A program made the position numbers and the translations under genes. Of a DNA stretch of 64,000 bases, positions 36,155 to 45,779 are shown in pieces. How positions within the stretch are numbered: position 1 is the stretch's first letter; the number at the start of each line of letters is the position of its first letter. Source of the stretch: Pseudomonas sp. PA27(2017) (lineage in GTDB: Bacteria; Pseudomonadota; Gammaproteobacteria; Pseudomonadales; Pseudomonadaceae); contig NZ_MSXW01000014.1 of NCBI RefSeq assembly GCF_001945445.1, forward strand, positions 62,001-126,000, in the 5' to 3' direction. The notes beneath the pieces were generated by a model. The model saw only the letters and a list, made by a program, of their open reading frames with translations, was not told the origin of the DNA and ran no database searches.

Positions 36155-37834
36155 ATGTTTCGCCTCGCGCCTTTGGCCCTGACCCTCGCCCTCACGGCCT
36201 GCGGCCCGAGCACTCAACTGCTTCCTCCCGACGCGATCCTGCCCGACGGTTCGCGCTACCACGGCGAGGTGATCGAAGGCCTGCTGCAGGGCGAAGGCCG
36301 CCTGGACTATCCCGATGGCAGCCGTTATGTCGGCCATTTCGTCGATGGCCAACGCCAAGGCGCCGGGGAGTGGCAGAGCGCTGACGGCGAGCATTACGTC
36401 GGTGAATTCGCCGCCGGCCGTTACGATGGCCAGGGCACGCTGAGCAAAGCCGATGGCAGCCGCTACAGTGGCGGCTTCCGCCAGGGCCGGTTCAGCGGCG
36501 AAGGCGTGCTGGAGGAAGCCGGGCAAACCTACCGCGGGCAGTTCCACGCAGGCCGCTTCCACGGCTTCGGCATTCTCGAACAGGCTGACGGCAGCCGCTT
36601 CCAGGGGCTCTTCACCAAGGGTTTGCCAGACGGTCAGGGCCTGCGCGAGGACGAACTCGGCAACCAGCTTTCCGGGCACTTCGCTGGCGGCCAGCTCAAG
36701 GGTGCCGGCAGCTACCGCGGCAGTGACGGCGACAGCTACGACGGCGAATTCAAGGACAGCCTGTTCCACGGAAAAGGCCGCTATCAGAACGCGGCCGGCG
36801 ACGTCTGGAGCGGTACCTTTACAGAAGGCGCGCTCAACGGTAAGGGCGAATACCGCGGCACCGATGGCAGCCGCTATACGGGGCAATTTCGCGACTGGCG
36901 CTACCAGGGCGAAGGCCATCTGCAGCAAGCCGACGGCGGCCGCTACGACGGTCAGTTTGCCAATGGCCAGTTCAATGGCCAGGGCACGCTGGTCGGTGTT
37001 GACGGTACCCGGCAGCAAGGCACCTGGCGCCGCGGCCTTCGGGTACGCGACGAAAACGGCCTGGCGTTGCCTGATCCGCTGGAAATCGGCCTGCTGAAAC
37101 AAGGCGATTTGCTCGACCAGGCCATTGCCGCACTGCCGACCTCGACGCCACGTGGCGAACTCTATGCCCTGACCCTGGCCGGAGACGGCAAGCAGAGCGT
37201 GTTCCTGCGCGAAGCCGATTACGTGGCGGACCTGCTGGCCGAGCGCTTCGCAGCCCACGGCCGCATCACCCTGGCCAACCATCGTGACCACCTGGCCGAT
37301 CGCCCCCTGGCGACCCGCGAGAACTTGCGCCGCGCGGTACAGGCCGTTGCCGAACGCACGGGGCCGGAAGACCTGGTGTTCATCTACCTGACCAGCCACG
37401 GCTCGCGCACTCACGAGCTGAACCTGAACCAGCCGCGCCTGCAGCTCGCCGACCTGCCCGCCGACGAACTGGCCAGCCTGCTCGAACCGCTGGCCGAGCG
37501 CGACAAGGTGGTGGTGATCTCCGCCTGCTACTCCGGCGGTTTCATTGCTGCGCTGAAAAACGAAAAGACCCTGCTGATGACCGCCGCGCGCGCCGACCGA
37601 GTGTCATTCGGCTGCTCCGAGGAGGCCGACTTCACCTACTTCGGCCGCGCCCTGTTCGCCGAAGCGCTGCAACAGACCGACGACTTGCAAGAGGCTTTCG
37701 AGCTGGCCCGCGCGGCAGTAGCCGAGCGCGAGCAGGCCGATGGCTTCGAGCCGTCCGAACCGCAGATCTGGGCGCCTGCCGCAGTGCTCCAGCACTGGGA
37801 TGCGCTGCGCCAGGCACACAGCGAAGCGCCTTGA
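36155..37834 (+). CDS. MORN-repeat lipoprotein with C-terminal C13 (legumain/caspase-clan) peptidase domain
   Basis: This 559-residue protein starts Met-Phe-Arg-Leu-Ala-Pro and has a lipoprotein signal ending Leu-Thr-Ala-Cys (lipid Cys16). Residues about 30-305 are eleven to twelve tandem 23-residue MORN repeats (typical unit Arg-Tyr-x-Gly-x-Phe-x-x-Gly-x-x-x-Gly-x-Gly). Residues about 335-550 are a clan CD cysteine peptidase. The catalytic His is His415 in Tyr-Leu-Thr-Ser-His-Gly and the catalytic Cys is Cys458 in Ile-Ser-Ala-Cys-Tyr-Ser-Gly-Gly-Phe, the C13 pattern. The protein is predicted in the periplasm, anchored to a membrane. I chose ATG 36155, 9 nt after AGGG. Substrate unknown; MORN repeats could bind lipid or glycan. 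It is divergent from lrgAB. Confidence 0.9.
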   Translation: MFRLAPLALTLALTACGPSTQLLPPDAILPDGSRYHGEVIEGLLQGEGRLDYPDGSRYVGHFVDGQRQGAGEWQSADGEHYVGEFAAGRYDGQGTLSKADGSRYSGGFRQGRFSGEGVLEEAGQTYRGQFHAGRFHGFGILEQADGSRFQGLFTKGLPDGQGLREDELGNQLSGHFAGGQLKGAGSYRGSDGDSYDGEFKDSLFHGKGRYQNAAGDVWSGTFTEGALNGKGEYRGTDGSRYTGQFRDWRYQGEGHLQQADGGRYDGQFANGQFNGQGTLVGVDGTRQQGTWRRGLRVRDENGLALPDPLEIGLLKQGDLLDQAIAALPTSTPRGELYALTLAGDGKQSVFLREADYVADLLAERFAAHGRITLANHRDHLADRPLATRENLRRAVQAVAERTGPEDLVFIYLTSHGSRTHELNLNQPRLQLADLPADELASLLEPLAERDKVVVISACYSGGFIAALKNEKTLLMTAARADRVSFGCSEEADFTYFGRALFAEALQQTDDLQEAFELARAAVAEREQADGFEPSEPQIWAPAAVLQHWDALRQAHSEAP

Positions 37835-37871
37835 ACGATAAATCGGCGATTGCCCTCTAAACTCCATCACA

Positions 37872-38007
37872 GGCTGCTGAAAAACGTAGGCGAGGCAGCC
37901 AGTGCAAGGCAAAAACAGCCGAAAAAGCGCAGTCTACATGCTGTAAATGAGCATTTTGAGGCTGTTTTTAACGCAGCGATGGCAACGCAGGTAGTTTTTC
38001 AACGGCC
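37872..38007. repeat. Long imperfect palindromic repeat, copy 2
   Basis: 136 bp with inverted ends GGCTGCTGAAAAAC and GGCCGTTGAAAAAC. Inside are CAAAAACAGCC and its mirror GGCTGTTTTTAA, and a central CTGTAAATGAGCA. It can fold as one long hairpin and fills the gap between the MORN gene and the next gene. Confidence 0.85.
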
Positions 38008-38036
38008 TGATAATGAATAGCGGTCGAGGATCGACA

Positions 38037-38678
38037 ATGTATTTGACTCCCCAGCACATTCTTCTGGCAGGCGCTTCGGGCATGACCGGTGAACACCTGC
38101 TGGATCGCCTGCTCAACGAACCCACCGTCGAGCGCGTGCTGGCCCCGAGTCGCAAGCCGCTGGCCGAACACCCTCATCTGGAAAATCCGGTCGGCGAGTT
38201 GCTCGATCTGCTGCCCGTGCTCGACGGCCCGGTACACACCGCCTTCTGCTGCCTGGGCAGCACCATCAAGCAGGCCGGGTCCCAGGACGCCTTTCGCGCC
38301 GTCGATCACGACCTGGTGCTGGCCTTCGCCGCCCGCGCCCGGGAACTGGGCGCCCGCCATCTGCTGGTGGTCAGCGCCATCGGTGCCGATCCGGGCTCGT
38401 CGGTGTTCTACAACCGCACCAAGGGGCAGACCGAAGAGGCACTCAAGGCTCAGGGTTGGCCACAACTGACCATCGCCCGCCCTTCCCTGCTGCTCGGCCC
38501 GCGCAACGAGTTCCGCCTTGGCGAGCGGCTGGCCGCGCCCTTTTTGCGCTGGCTGCCGGGCAAGCATCGCGCCATCGACGTGACCGCCCTGGCCCGTGCG
38601 CTATGGCGCCTGGCGCTGGAAGACGGCGAAGGGTTGCGCATCGTCGAGTCCGACGAGCTGCGCCGACTGGGACGCTGA
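38037..38678 (+). CDS. NAD(P)-binding oxidoreductase (HTATIP2/YwnB-like atypical SDR)
   Basis: This 213-residue protein is a Rossmann-fold with Gly-Ala-Ser-Gly-Met-Thr-Gly near residue 13 and a central Val-Val-Ser-Ala-Ile-Gly-Ala-Asp-Pro. A Tyr-Asn-Arg-Thr-Lys-Gly segment carries the Tyr-x-x-x-Lys of atypical SDRs, and Ala-Arg-Pro-Ser-Leu-Leu-Leu-Gly follows. Substrate unknown. The ATG follows a GAGG site. A strong terminator follows, shared with the convergent CitMHS gene. Confidence 0.85.
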   Translation: MYLTPQHILLAGASGMTGEHLLDRLLNEPTVERVLAPSRKPLAEHPHLENPVGELLDLLPVLDGPVHTAFCCLGSTIKQAGSQDAFRAVDHDLVLAFAARARELGARHLLVVSAIGADPGSSVFYNRTKGQTEEALKAQGWPQLTIARPSLLLGPRNEFRLGERLAAPFLRWLPGKHRAIDVTALARALWRLALEDGEGLRIVESDELRRLGR

Positions 38679-38681
38679 TAA

Positions 38682-38713
38682 CGAAAAGGCGCCGTACTCA
38701 CGGCGCCTTTTCG
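38682..38713. terminator. Bidirectional terminator
   Basis: A 13-bp perfect stem CGAAAAGGCGCCG/CGGCGCCTTTTCG with a 6-nt loop, between the oxidoreductase and CitMHS genes. It works in both directions. Confidence 0.92.
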
Positions 38714-38715
38714 GT

Positions 38716-40029
38716 TCAGAACAGCCCAAGTAGCGCCGCAACGCCGAGCATCAGCAGCGAAAACAGCCACATCCACCAGAATGAGTAACGGATGTGCTGG
38801 CCCATCTCCAGACGGGCCAGGCCCAGCGCCAGCCACAGGGCCGGCGAGAACGGGCTGATGAAGGTGCCGATGATGTTGCCGATCATCAGCGCGTAGACCA
38901 CGCTGGCCGCCTCCACGCCGTGGCTTTCGACCACCTCCAGCACCACCGGCAGCAGGCCGAAGTAGTACGCATCGGTGCTCAGCAGGAACTCCATCGGCAG
39001 ACCGAAGAAGCCCAGAATGATGTGCAGCTGGCCGACCATCGGTTCGGGCAGCACCTTGACCAGATCCTGGGCGATGGAGGTGAGCATGCCGGTGCCTGAG
39101 AGAATGCCGAGCATCGAGCCGGCGGCCAGGATGATCATGCCCATGCTCAGCGCTGCCGGCGAATGCACTGCCAGACGTTTCATCTGCAACTTGCCGTCCG
39201 GGTAGTTGATCAACATGGCCAGGCTCAGGCCGATCATGAACACATAGCCCGCTGGCAGGATGCCGGTGAACAGCGAGACCAGCACCGCCAGGAACAGGCT
39301 GGCATTGATCCACATGCGCCCGGGCCGTTCGAGCGCCCGCTCCTCATCGCTGAGCTCACCCGGGTTGCCGATATGATCGCTCTCGCCATCCTCGATCACG
39401 GTGCCACCGGTGCGCGCGATGCGGCGCTGCTCACGCCAGCCCAGCAAGGCCGCCATCGCCACCAGCAGCACCACGCCGACACCCTGCACGGCGATCAGCG
39501 GTCGCCAAAGTTCGGTGACATCGATGCCCGTCACCGCCGCCGAACGGCCGAGCGGGCCGGCCCAGGGCACCATGTTGAGAATGCCGGCGCCGATGGCCAG
39601 CAGCATCAACATCAGGTACGGGCTCATGCGCAATTGCTTGTAGAGCGGCAGCAGTGCCGGGATGGTCAGCAGAAAGGTGGTCGCACCGGCGCCGTCCAGG
39701 TGGGCGAGCATACCGATGATCGCGGTAGCCACTGCCACGGCGATCACGTTGCCGCGGGTCAGCCGCACCATGAAGCCGATGATCGGCCGGAACAAGCCGG
39801 TGTCCTGCATCACGCCGAAAAAGGTGATGGCGAAGATGAACATGGTGGCGATGCTGATGACCCGGCCGACCCCATCGTTGAAGAACACCGAGATTTCCGC
39901 CGGGCCGAAACCGGCGCAGAAGGCGCCCAGCAGCGGCACCATGATCAGGGGCAATACGGGCGACATGCGCCCGCTGAGCAACAGGGCCACCAGGCAAACG
40001 ATGGTCAACAGGCCAATCAGGGTCAACAA
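38716..40029 (-). CDS. CitMHS family citrate (metal):H+ symporter
   Basis: This 437-residue inner-membrane protein has about 12 helices and belongs to the CitM-type citrate-Mg2+/Ca2+:H+ symporters. Family segments include Ala-His-Leu-Asp-Gly-Ala-Gly-Ala-Thr-Thr-Phe, Met-Val-Pro-Trp-Ala-Gly-Pro and Ser-Thr-Asp-Ala-Tyr-Tyr-Phe-Gly near the C-terminus. No two-component system of the TctDE type is next to it, so regulation is not evident. Upstream, 197 nt separate it from a divergent SDR gene. Confidence 0.92.
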   Translation of the reverse strand: MLTLIGLLTIVCLVALLLSGRMSPVLPLIMVPLLGAFCAGFGPAEISVFFNDGVGRVISIATMFIFAITFFGVMQDTGLFRPIIGFMVRLTRGNVIAVAVATAIIGMLAHLDGAGATTFLLTIPALLPLYKQLRMSPYLMLMLLAIGAGILNMVPWAGPLGRSAAVTGIDVTELWRPLIAVQGVGVVLLVAMAALLGWREQRRIARTGGTVIEDGESDHIGNPGELSDEERALERPGRMWINASLFLAVLVSLFTGILPAGYVFMIGLSLAMLINYPDGKLQMKRLAVHSPAALSMGMIILAAGSMLGILSGTGMLTSIAQDLVKVLPEPMVGQLHIILGFFGLPMEFLLSTDAYYFGLLPVVLEVVESHGVEAASVVYALMIGNIIGTFISPFSPALWLALGLARLEMGQHIRYSFWWMWLFSLLMLGVAALLGLF

Positions 40030-40226
40030 ACCGATTTCTCCTCTTTTTCTTGTTCAGTCGCCACTCGCACGACAGGAGGCGCGGACTCTAGAAAGCCAAC
40101 CTTTCACGAACCTTTATGATCGGCGTCGCTAAGTCCATGATTTGTCAGTGAATATGTAGTAATCCGAGGTAACAGTTGCGCGCCCTTGCTAAGCTGATGG
40201 GCCTTGCCAATTAGCGGAGCTTCGTC

Positions 40227-40913
40227 ATGCCTTCGAACAAAACTGCCTTGATCATCGGCGCCTCACGCGGCATCGGCCTGGGCCTGGTACGTCAGTTGCA
40301 CGCCGATGGCTGGCAGGTGACCGCTACCGTGCGCAGCCCGGCGCGTGCCACCGAACTGCTGGCATTGAGCGGTGTGCAGATCGAATCACTGGATATCGAT
40401 GACGGCGCTGCGCTGGATGCCCTGGTGCAACGCCTGCAGGGCCAGGTCTTCGACCTGCTGTTCGTCAATGCTGGCGTTCTGGGCCCCAGTCACCAGTCGG
40501 CTGCACGGGCCACAGCCGAGGAGCTCGGCCAACTGTTCATGACAAACGTCACGGCGCCGATCCGCCTGGCCACGCGCCTGGTCGGCCAACTGCGCCCGCA
40601 GACCGGCGTGCTGGCGTTCATGAGCTCGGGGCTGGGTAGCGTGGCCAACCCGGAGGGCAACAACCTGGCGCTGTACAAGGCCAGCAAGGCAGCGCTGAAC
40701 TCGCTGACCAACAGCTTCGTCTGCGAATTGCCGGAGCCGCGCCCGACCGTACTGTCGATGCATCCGGGCTGGGTGAAGACCGACATGGGCGGCGAGAACG
40801 CCATGGTCGAAGTCGCCGACAGTTGCCGCGGGCTGATCGCCCAGGTCGAGCGCTTCGCCGGCCAGGGCGGCCATCACTTCGTCGACTACCAGGGCCAGAA
40901 GATCGCCTGGTAA
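40227..40913 (+). CDS. Short-chain dehydrogenase/reductase
   Basis: This 228-residue SDR has the cofactor motif Gly-Ala-Ser-Arg-Gly-Ile-Gly, the Asn-Ala-Gly motif, a Ser in Phe-Met-Ser-Ser-Gly and the catalytic Tyr-Lys-Ala-Ser-Lys. The Arg-Ser pair after strand 2 suggests NADP preference. It resembles the C-factor-like SDR group. Substrate unknown. A long palindromic repeat follows the stop. Confidence 0.92.
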   Translation: MPSNKTALIIGASRGIGLGLVRQLHADGWQVTATVRSPARATELLALSGVQIESLDIDDGAALDALVQRLQGQVFDLLFVNAGVLGPSHQSAARATAEELGQLFMTNVTAPIRLATRLVGQLRPQTGVLAFMSSGLGSVANPEGNNLALYKASKAALNSLTNSFVCELPEPRPTVLSMHPGWVKTDMGGENAMVEVADSCRGLIAQVERFAGQGGHHFVDYQGQKIAW

Positions 40914-40927
40914 GCGCTAGTTATTGC

Positions 40928-41077
40928 TGGAGTTTGAAAACGTAGGCGAGGCAGCCAGCGCAAGGCAAAAGCAGGCGAGAAAGCGGAGTGTACTTTTGTA
41001 CATGAGCATTTCGACCGGGCTGGCGACCCAGTCTGCTTTTAACGCAGCGATGGCAACGCAGGTAGTTTTCTTGGCCC
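40928..41077. repeat. Long imperfect palindromic repeat, copy 3
   Basis: About 150 bp, with GAAAACGTAGGCGAGGCAGCC at the left and TTTTAACGCAGCGATGGCAA near the right end, the same order as the copy at 37872. The middle is expanded by an extra CCGGGCTGGCGACC segment. It fills the space between two converging genes and ends two bases before the antiporter stop codon. Confidence 0.85.
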
Positions 41078-41078
41078 G

Positions 41079-42173
41079 CTAAAGCCCCAGCATCGCCAAC
41101 ATGATGAAGGTGGCAAACAGCACGAAGTGAGTCATGCCCTCGATGGCATTGGTTTCGCCGTCGTTGAGGTTGATGGCGCAGACGATCAGGGTGATGAACA
41201 CCATTACCGTCTGCACAGGGGTCATGGCCATCTGGAACGGCTGCCCACTGTACAACGCCATGGCTTCCATCACCGGTACAGTGAGAATCACCGTCGACAG
41301 CGACGCACCCAGAGCGATGTTGACCACCGACTGCATACGGTTCGCCAGCGCCGCCCGCAGGGCGGTGAGGATCTCCGGCGCCGCGGAAATGCCGGCCACC
41401 ACGATGGCGGTCAGCACGGGCGGCGCGCCGGTACCTTCCAGGCCGACATCCAGCGCCAGGGACATCACCTCGGCGAGCACGCCGATGACGATTACCCCGA
41501 ACACCAGCACGCCGATCGACCAGGCCACGTTGACCTGAGACTCGTCGTCGCCGTGCCCTTCACCGCCACGGTGCTTCTTCTCCGGGTAGCTGTAGCTGAA
41601 GAAATAGCTGTGCGGGCCGACCTGCATGCGCAGGAACACTGCGTAGAGCACCAGCATGGCGCCGATGGTGAACATCGAATACGCCTTCCAGTCCGACTCG
41701 GGAATGAACTCGGGCACCACCATGGAAATGCCCATGGCCGTGAGGATCATCACGCTGTAGCTACGTGCCGAGTCATCGTTGTACGGCTGCTCGCCATGTT
41801 TGATGCCGCCCATCAGCGCGGCCAGGCCGAGAATGCCGTTGATGTCGAGCATCACCGCCGAATAGATGGTGTCACGCACCAGGGTCGGTGACGCCTGGTT
41901 GCTCATCATGATCGCCAGGATCACCACCTCGACCAGCACCGCCGACAGAGTGAGAATCATGGTGCCGTAAGGGTCGCCGACCCGCTCGGCCAGTTGCTCG
42001 GCATGGTGGGCGACGCGCAGCGATGCGCAGACGATGGCGGCGATCAGCGCGACGGCACCGGCCAGCGCGATGGCCTGGCCATGGCCGAGTAACGCATGCT
42101 CCATCGGCAGGGCGATCAGGGCGGCGAGCACGGCCAGCAGCAACCAGTATTCCTGCTTGATGGCATTCAACAT
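41079..42173 (-). CDS. Calcium/sodium:proton antiporter (ChaA-like, CaCA family)
   Basis: This 364-residue membrane protein has about 11 helices and two inverted CaCA repeats. The acidic motifs are visible as Leu-Ser-Ala-Val-Leu-Val-Glu-Val-Val-Ile-Leu in the first and Ala-Gly-Ile-Ser-Ala-Ala-Pro-Glu-Ile-Leu-Thr-Ala-Leu in the second. A His/Glu/Asp-rich cytoplasmic loop (about 200-215) separates them. Such proteins export Ca2+ or Na+/K+ in exchange for H+, often at alkaline pH. Confidence 0.9.
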   Translation of the reverse strand: MLNAIKQEYWLLLAVLAALIALPMEHALLGHGQAIALAGAVALIAAIVCASLRVAHHAEQLAERVGDPYGTMILTLSAVLVEVVILAIMMSNQASPTLVRDTIYSAVMLDINGILGLAALMGGIKHGEQPYNDDSARSYSVMILTAMGISMVVPEFIPESDWKAYSMFTIGAMLVLYAVFLRMQVGPHSYFFSYSYPEKKHRGGEGHGDDESQVNVAWSIGVLVFGVIVIGVLAEVMSLALDVGLEGTGAPPVLTAIVVAGISAAPEILTALRAALANRMQSVVNIALGASLSTVILTVPVMEAMALYSGQPFQMAMTPVQTVMVFITLIVCAINLNDGETNAIEGMTHFVLFATFIMLAMLGL

Positions 42174-42254
42174 GAATGATTCCTTTCAGGGCGATAAGCG
42201 CGATCCTGCTCCGACTGCAACATCCCGTAAATAATTCCAGTCACTTACCGTTGA

Positions 42255-43277
<1,023 letters not shown>

Positions 43278-43294
43278 AGCGCCGGTAGCCCGGC

Positions 43295-43347
43295 GTTGAG
43301 CGAAGCGATACCGGGGCAGCCAATTCCTGGGTATCGCCTCGCTCAAC
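43295..43347. repeat. Inverted pair of REP-like sequences (family 2, copy 1)
   Basis: GTTGAGCGAAGCGATACC (43295-43312) and its inverse (43330-43347) pair with one mismatch around a 17-nt loop. It lies between converging adenine deaminase and PCuAC genes and may act as terminator. Confidence 0.75.
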
Positions 43348-43368
43348 TGCAGGCGGGGCAGGCTTCCA

Positions 43369-43848
43369 TCAATGCCCCTTGTGCTCATGCCCACCTTCCG
43401 CCGCTGGCTCATCCTTCTGCACCGCCACCTCGACCGTCACCGGCCCGGCCTTCTCGAAGGTCAGGGTCAGCGGGAAGCGGTCACCGGCCTGGGCCTGCTG
43501 CTTCAGGTTGAACAGCATCACGTGATAGCCCATGGGCGCGAATTTCACTTCGCCGCCGGCGGGAATCACCACGTTCTGCACCTGCTGCATTTTCATCATG
43601 CCGCCTACGTGGGCATGCTCGTGAATCTCCGCCTTGCCGGCCACGGGTGTCTCGACGGTGAGCAGGCGGTCATCGGCATCGCCCTTGTTGTGCACCACGA
43701 AATAAGCGGCGGCGGTCGGCGCCACCGGCGGCATTTCACGCGACCAGGGGTGATCGATATGCAGTTGGCCGACTTCGTATTCATGCGCGTTGGCCAGCAG
43801 GCTGGTGGCGAGCAATGCAGCGGTCAGAGCGAGTTTCTTTAGTGTCAT
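43369..43848 (-). CDS. Periplasmic copper(I) chaperone PCu(A)C
   Basis: This 159-residue exported protein has a signal peptide ending near Ala-Asn-Ala. It carries the copper-binding pattern His-Glu-His near residue 76, a Met-rich Gly-Gly-Met-Met-Lys-Met stretch and a Gly-Tyr-His-Val-Met-Leu downstream, consistent with the H-x(n)-M-x(n)-H-x-M motif of the family. The C-terminus adds a His-rich tail (Gly-Gly-His-Glu-His-Lys-Gly-His). PCuAC proteins deliver Cu(I) to cytochrome oxidase. It is in a cluster with a PepSY protein and a DUF2946 protein. Confidence 0.92.
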   Translation of the reverse strand: MTLKKLALTAALLATSLLANAHEYEVGQLHIDHPWSREMPPVAPTAAAYFVVHNKGDADDRLLTVETPVAGKAEIHEHAHVGGMMKMQQVQNVVIPAGGEVKFAPMGYHVMLFNLKQQAQAGDRFPLTLTFEKAGPVTVEVAVQKDEPAAEGGHEHKGH

Positions 43849-43904
43849 GGTGCTTCTCCTTCAATGGAATTCGGGGCGACCGCCACGGGCAGCCGCCGGT
43901 TGGG

Positions 43905-45266
43905 TCAGGCCAGGCGCCGACTGGTGAGGCGCGACAGCAGCAGATGATCCAGCGCCCAAATCGCCAGCAGCGAGGCGCCGACCAGGGGGAACAGCACACC
44001 GAGGCCGATCATGATCGCCACGCCGACCTTCCAGCGCGGCAGGTCATGGCGCAGCGGCGGCACGCCCAGGCCACCAGCGGGCCGACGCTTCCACCACATG
44101 ATCAGACCACTGACCGAGCTGAGCAGAACCAGCAGGCACACGGCGAAGATGAACAGTTGATGTGGCAGGCCATAGAGCTTGCCCATGTGCAGCATCACGC
44201 CACTTTCCACCGCGCGCGCCGCCAGCCCGTAGTCGGCCCAACGTACGTCGGCCAGCACCGCGGCGCTGTATTGATCGATATGCAGGGTGGCGTCGTTGCG
44301 CGGATCGTCGGCGAACACCGCGATGGTGTAGACGCCGGTCGGCGTGGTCGGAAAGGTGATGCTGTAGCCTGGGTGCACGTTTCGCTCGCTGGCGATGTCC
44401 ACCACTTGCTGCAGGCCCACGGTCGGGTTGGCGGTGGATGCCGGAGTGGCGCCGCCATTGTGCGCCGCATGGGGGTCGGATTCGGGCAGCGGGGTGTTCT
44501 CCAGCGCCCAGGGCACGGTCTGTCTGTGGCTCTGATTGAGCTCACCAGCCTGGCGGTCGGAGGTCGGCACCTGATCCCACATGGCGGCCGGAAACTGGTT
44601 CCAGGCACCAGCGAACTGCTTGCCCCAGAAGCCGGTCCAGGTCATGCCGGTGAGCAGCATGAACAGCAGTAGCAAGGCGCCCCAGAAGCCGGTGACGGCA
44701 TGCAGATCACGCCAGAACAAGCGGCCACGAGCCGACAGCCGTGGCCATAGCACACCAGCGCCACGCCCACGCGGCCACCACAGATAGATCCCGGAAACCA
44801 CCAGTACCACGCCCCAGCCGGCCGCCAGTTCGATCAGCCGATCGCCCGGCGTGCCTATCAACAGGTCGGCGTGCACGGCGCGGGCCAGGGCCTGCAGGTT
44901 GTTGTGGGCGTCCTGGGTACCGAGGATCGCCCCCCCGTAAGGGTCGACGAACACGTTACGGGTGCGTTCGCCGACCTTCACCACGAACTGCGCGCTGTGG
45001 TCGGCGTCCGCCGGCGGCAGGTACTTGCCGATGCTGCCCTGTGGGTAAACGGCCTGCACGCGGGCGAGCATCTCGTCGGCGGTCAGCGGCTGGCCGCTGG
45101 CCTCGACCTGCAGCAGGTCGGCGTACATCAGCCCGTCGAGCTGCGGTTTGAACAGGTAGATGATGCCGGTCAGCGACAGCATGATCATGAATGGAATGAC
45201 GAACAGCCCGGCATAGAAGTGCCAGCGCCAGGCGAGGTTATAGAACGACGGTGTCGCGTTTTTCAT
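43905..45266 (-). CDS. PepSY-associated transmembrane protein
   Basis: This 453-residue inner-membrane protein has four main helices: one near residue 20, two near 165 and 220, and one near 380. Its periplasmic PepSY domains lie between them. Family signs are Trp-Arg-Trp-His-Phe-Tyr-Ala-Gly-Leu at the start and Phe-Trp-Arg-Asp-Leu-His-Ala-Val-Thr-Gly-Phe-Trp. Relatives are ferric-siderophore/flavin reductase-like proteins, often beside TonB receptors. Here it sits with PCuAC and DUF2946 genes, pointing to copper handling. I start at Met-Lys-Asn-Ala-Thr-Pro; the ribosome site is weak and upstream ATGs exist. Confidence 0.88.
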   Translation of the reverse strand: MKNATPSFYNLAWRWHFYAGLFVIPFMIMLSLTGIIYLFKPQLDGLMYADLLQVEASGQPLTADEMLARVQAVYPQGSIGKYLPPADADHSAQFVVKVGERTRNVFVDPYGGAILGTQDAHNNLQALARAVHADLLIGTPGDRLIELAAGWGVVLVVSGIYLWWPRGRGAGVLWPRLSARGRLFWRDLHAVTGFWGALLLLFMLLTGMTWTGFWGKQFAGAWNQFPAAMWDQVPTSDRQAGELNQSHRQTVPWALENTPLPESDPHAAHNGGATPASTANPTVGLQQVVDIASERNVHPGYSITFPTTPTGVYTIAVFADDPRNDATLHIDQYSAAVLADVRWADYGLAARAVESGVMLHMGKLYGLPHQLFIFAVCLLVLLSSVSGLIMWWKRRPAGGLGVPPLRHDLPRWKVGVAIMIGLGVLFPLVGASLLAIWALDHLLLSRLTSRRLA

Positions 45267-45337
45267 GTGAAGCCCGATCGTATGCATGAGCGAACTGCCC
45301 ACGGCGACAAGCGCAGCAGGCAACGACAATCAGCGAT

Positions 45338-45721
45338 TCAGGCGATCAGGGGCGAAGCGCGAGGGTTGGCCGAGGGCCACAGGTAACGGACCGCCCCACC
45401 GGGCTCGGCGCTGGGGCGTGGGGTGGCGGGGCGCTGCCGGGGCAGCAAGCCGAGCAGGCCGAAGAAGGCCGCCAGGGCCAGGGCCACGAAGGTGGAGCAC
45501 AACGGACACACCGAGCCCATGAACGGCATCGGCACGCCCGAATCCACGCCGCCCATGTCCATGCTGCCGCTGGCATCCAGGCCGCAGTAGCCGCCATCCA
45601 TGCCGCTGAGCTGCAGGCCGGTCATCTGCCCATGACTGACCGCACAGGCGAGCGCGCTGAACAGGACGCTGAAATACAGCACCCATGCGAGCAACGAGCG
45701 GTTGGAACGGGACAGGTTCAT
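45338..45721 (-). CDS. DUF2946 family protein
   Basis: This 127-residue protein begins Met-Asn-Leu-Ser-Arg-Ser-Asn-Arg-Ser-Leu, followed by a hydrophobic signal/anchor (about 11-30). A Met/Gly-rich segment (Met-Asp-Met-Gly-Gly) and a Cys-Pro-Leu-Cys pair precede a second hydrophobic helix. DUF2946 proteins are found with copper-uptake genes. It is first of the DUF2946-PepSY-PCuAC unit, all minus strand. Confidence 0.85.
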   Translation of the reverse strand: MNLSRSNRSLLAWVLYFSVLFSALACAVSHGQMTGLQLSGMDGGYCGLDASGSMDMGGVDSGVPMPFMGSVCPLCSTFVALALAAFFGLLGLLPRQRPATPRPSAEPGGAVRYLWPSANPRASPLIA

Positions 45722-45779
45722 GGCTGGCGATTTTAGGGGCAGTGGCGGCAAACGGGCTGTGGTAGATTGCCGCAGCAGC

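Noticed and set aside
36267..37060. Tandem 69-bp periodicity considered as a possible CRISPR or satellite array
   Set aside because: The period is in-frame 23-codon MORN repeats with divergent DNA, not identical repeats with spacers.
36011..37414. 467-codon minus-strand ORF opposite the MORN/C13 gene
   Set aside because: Its repetitive look is the mirror of the MORN repeats; the sense frame has a lipobox, repeats and a catalytic dyad.
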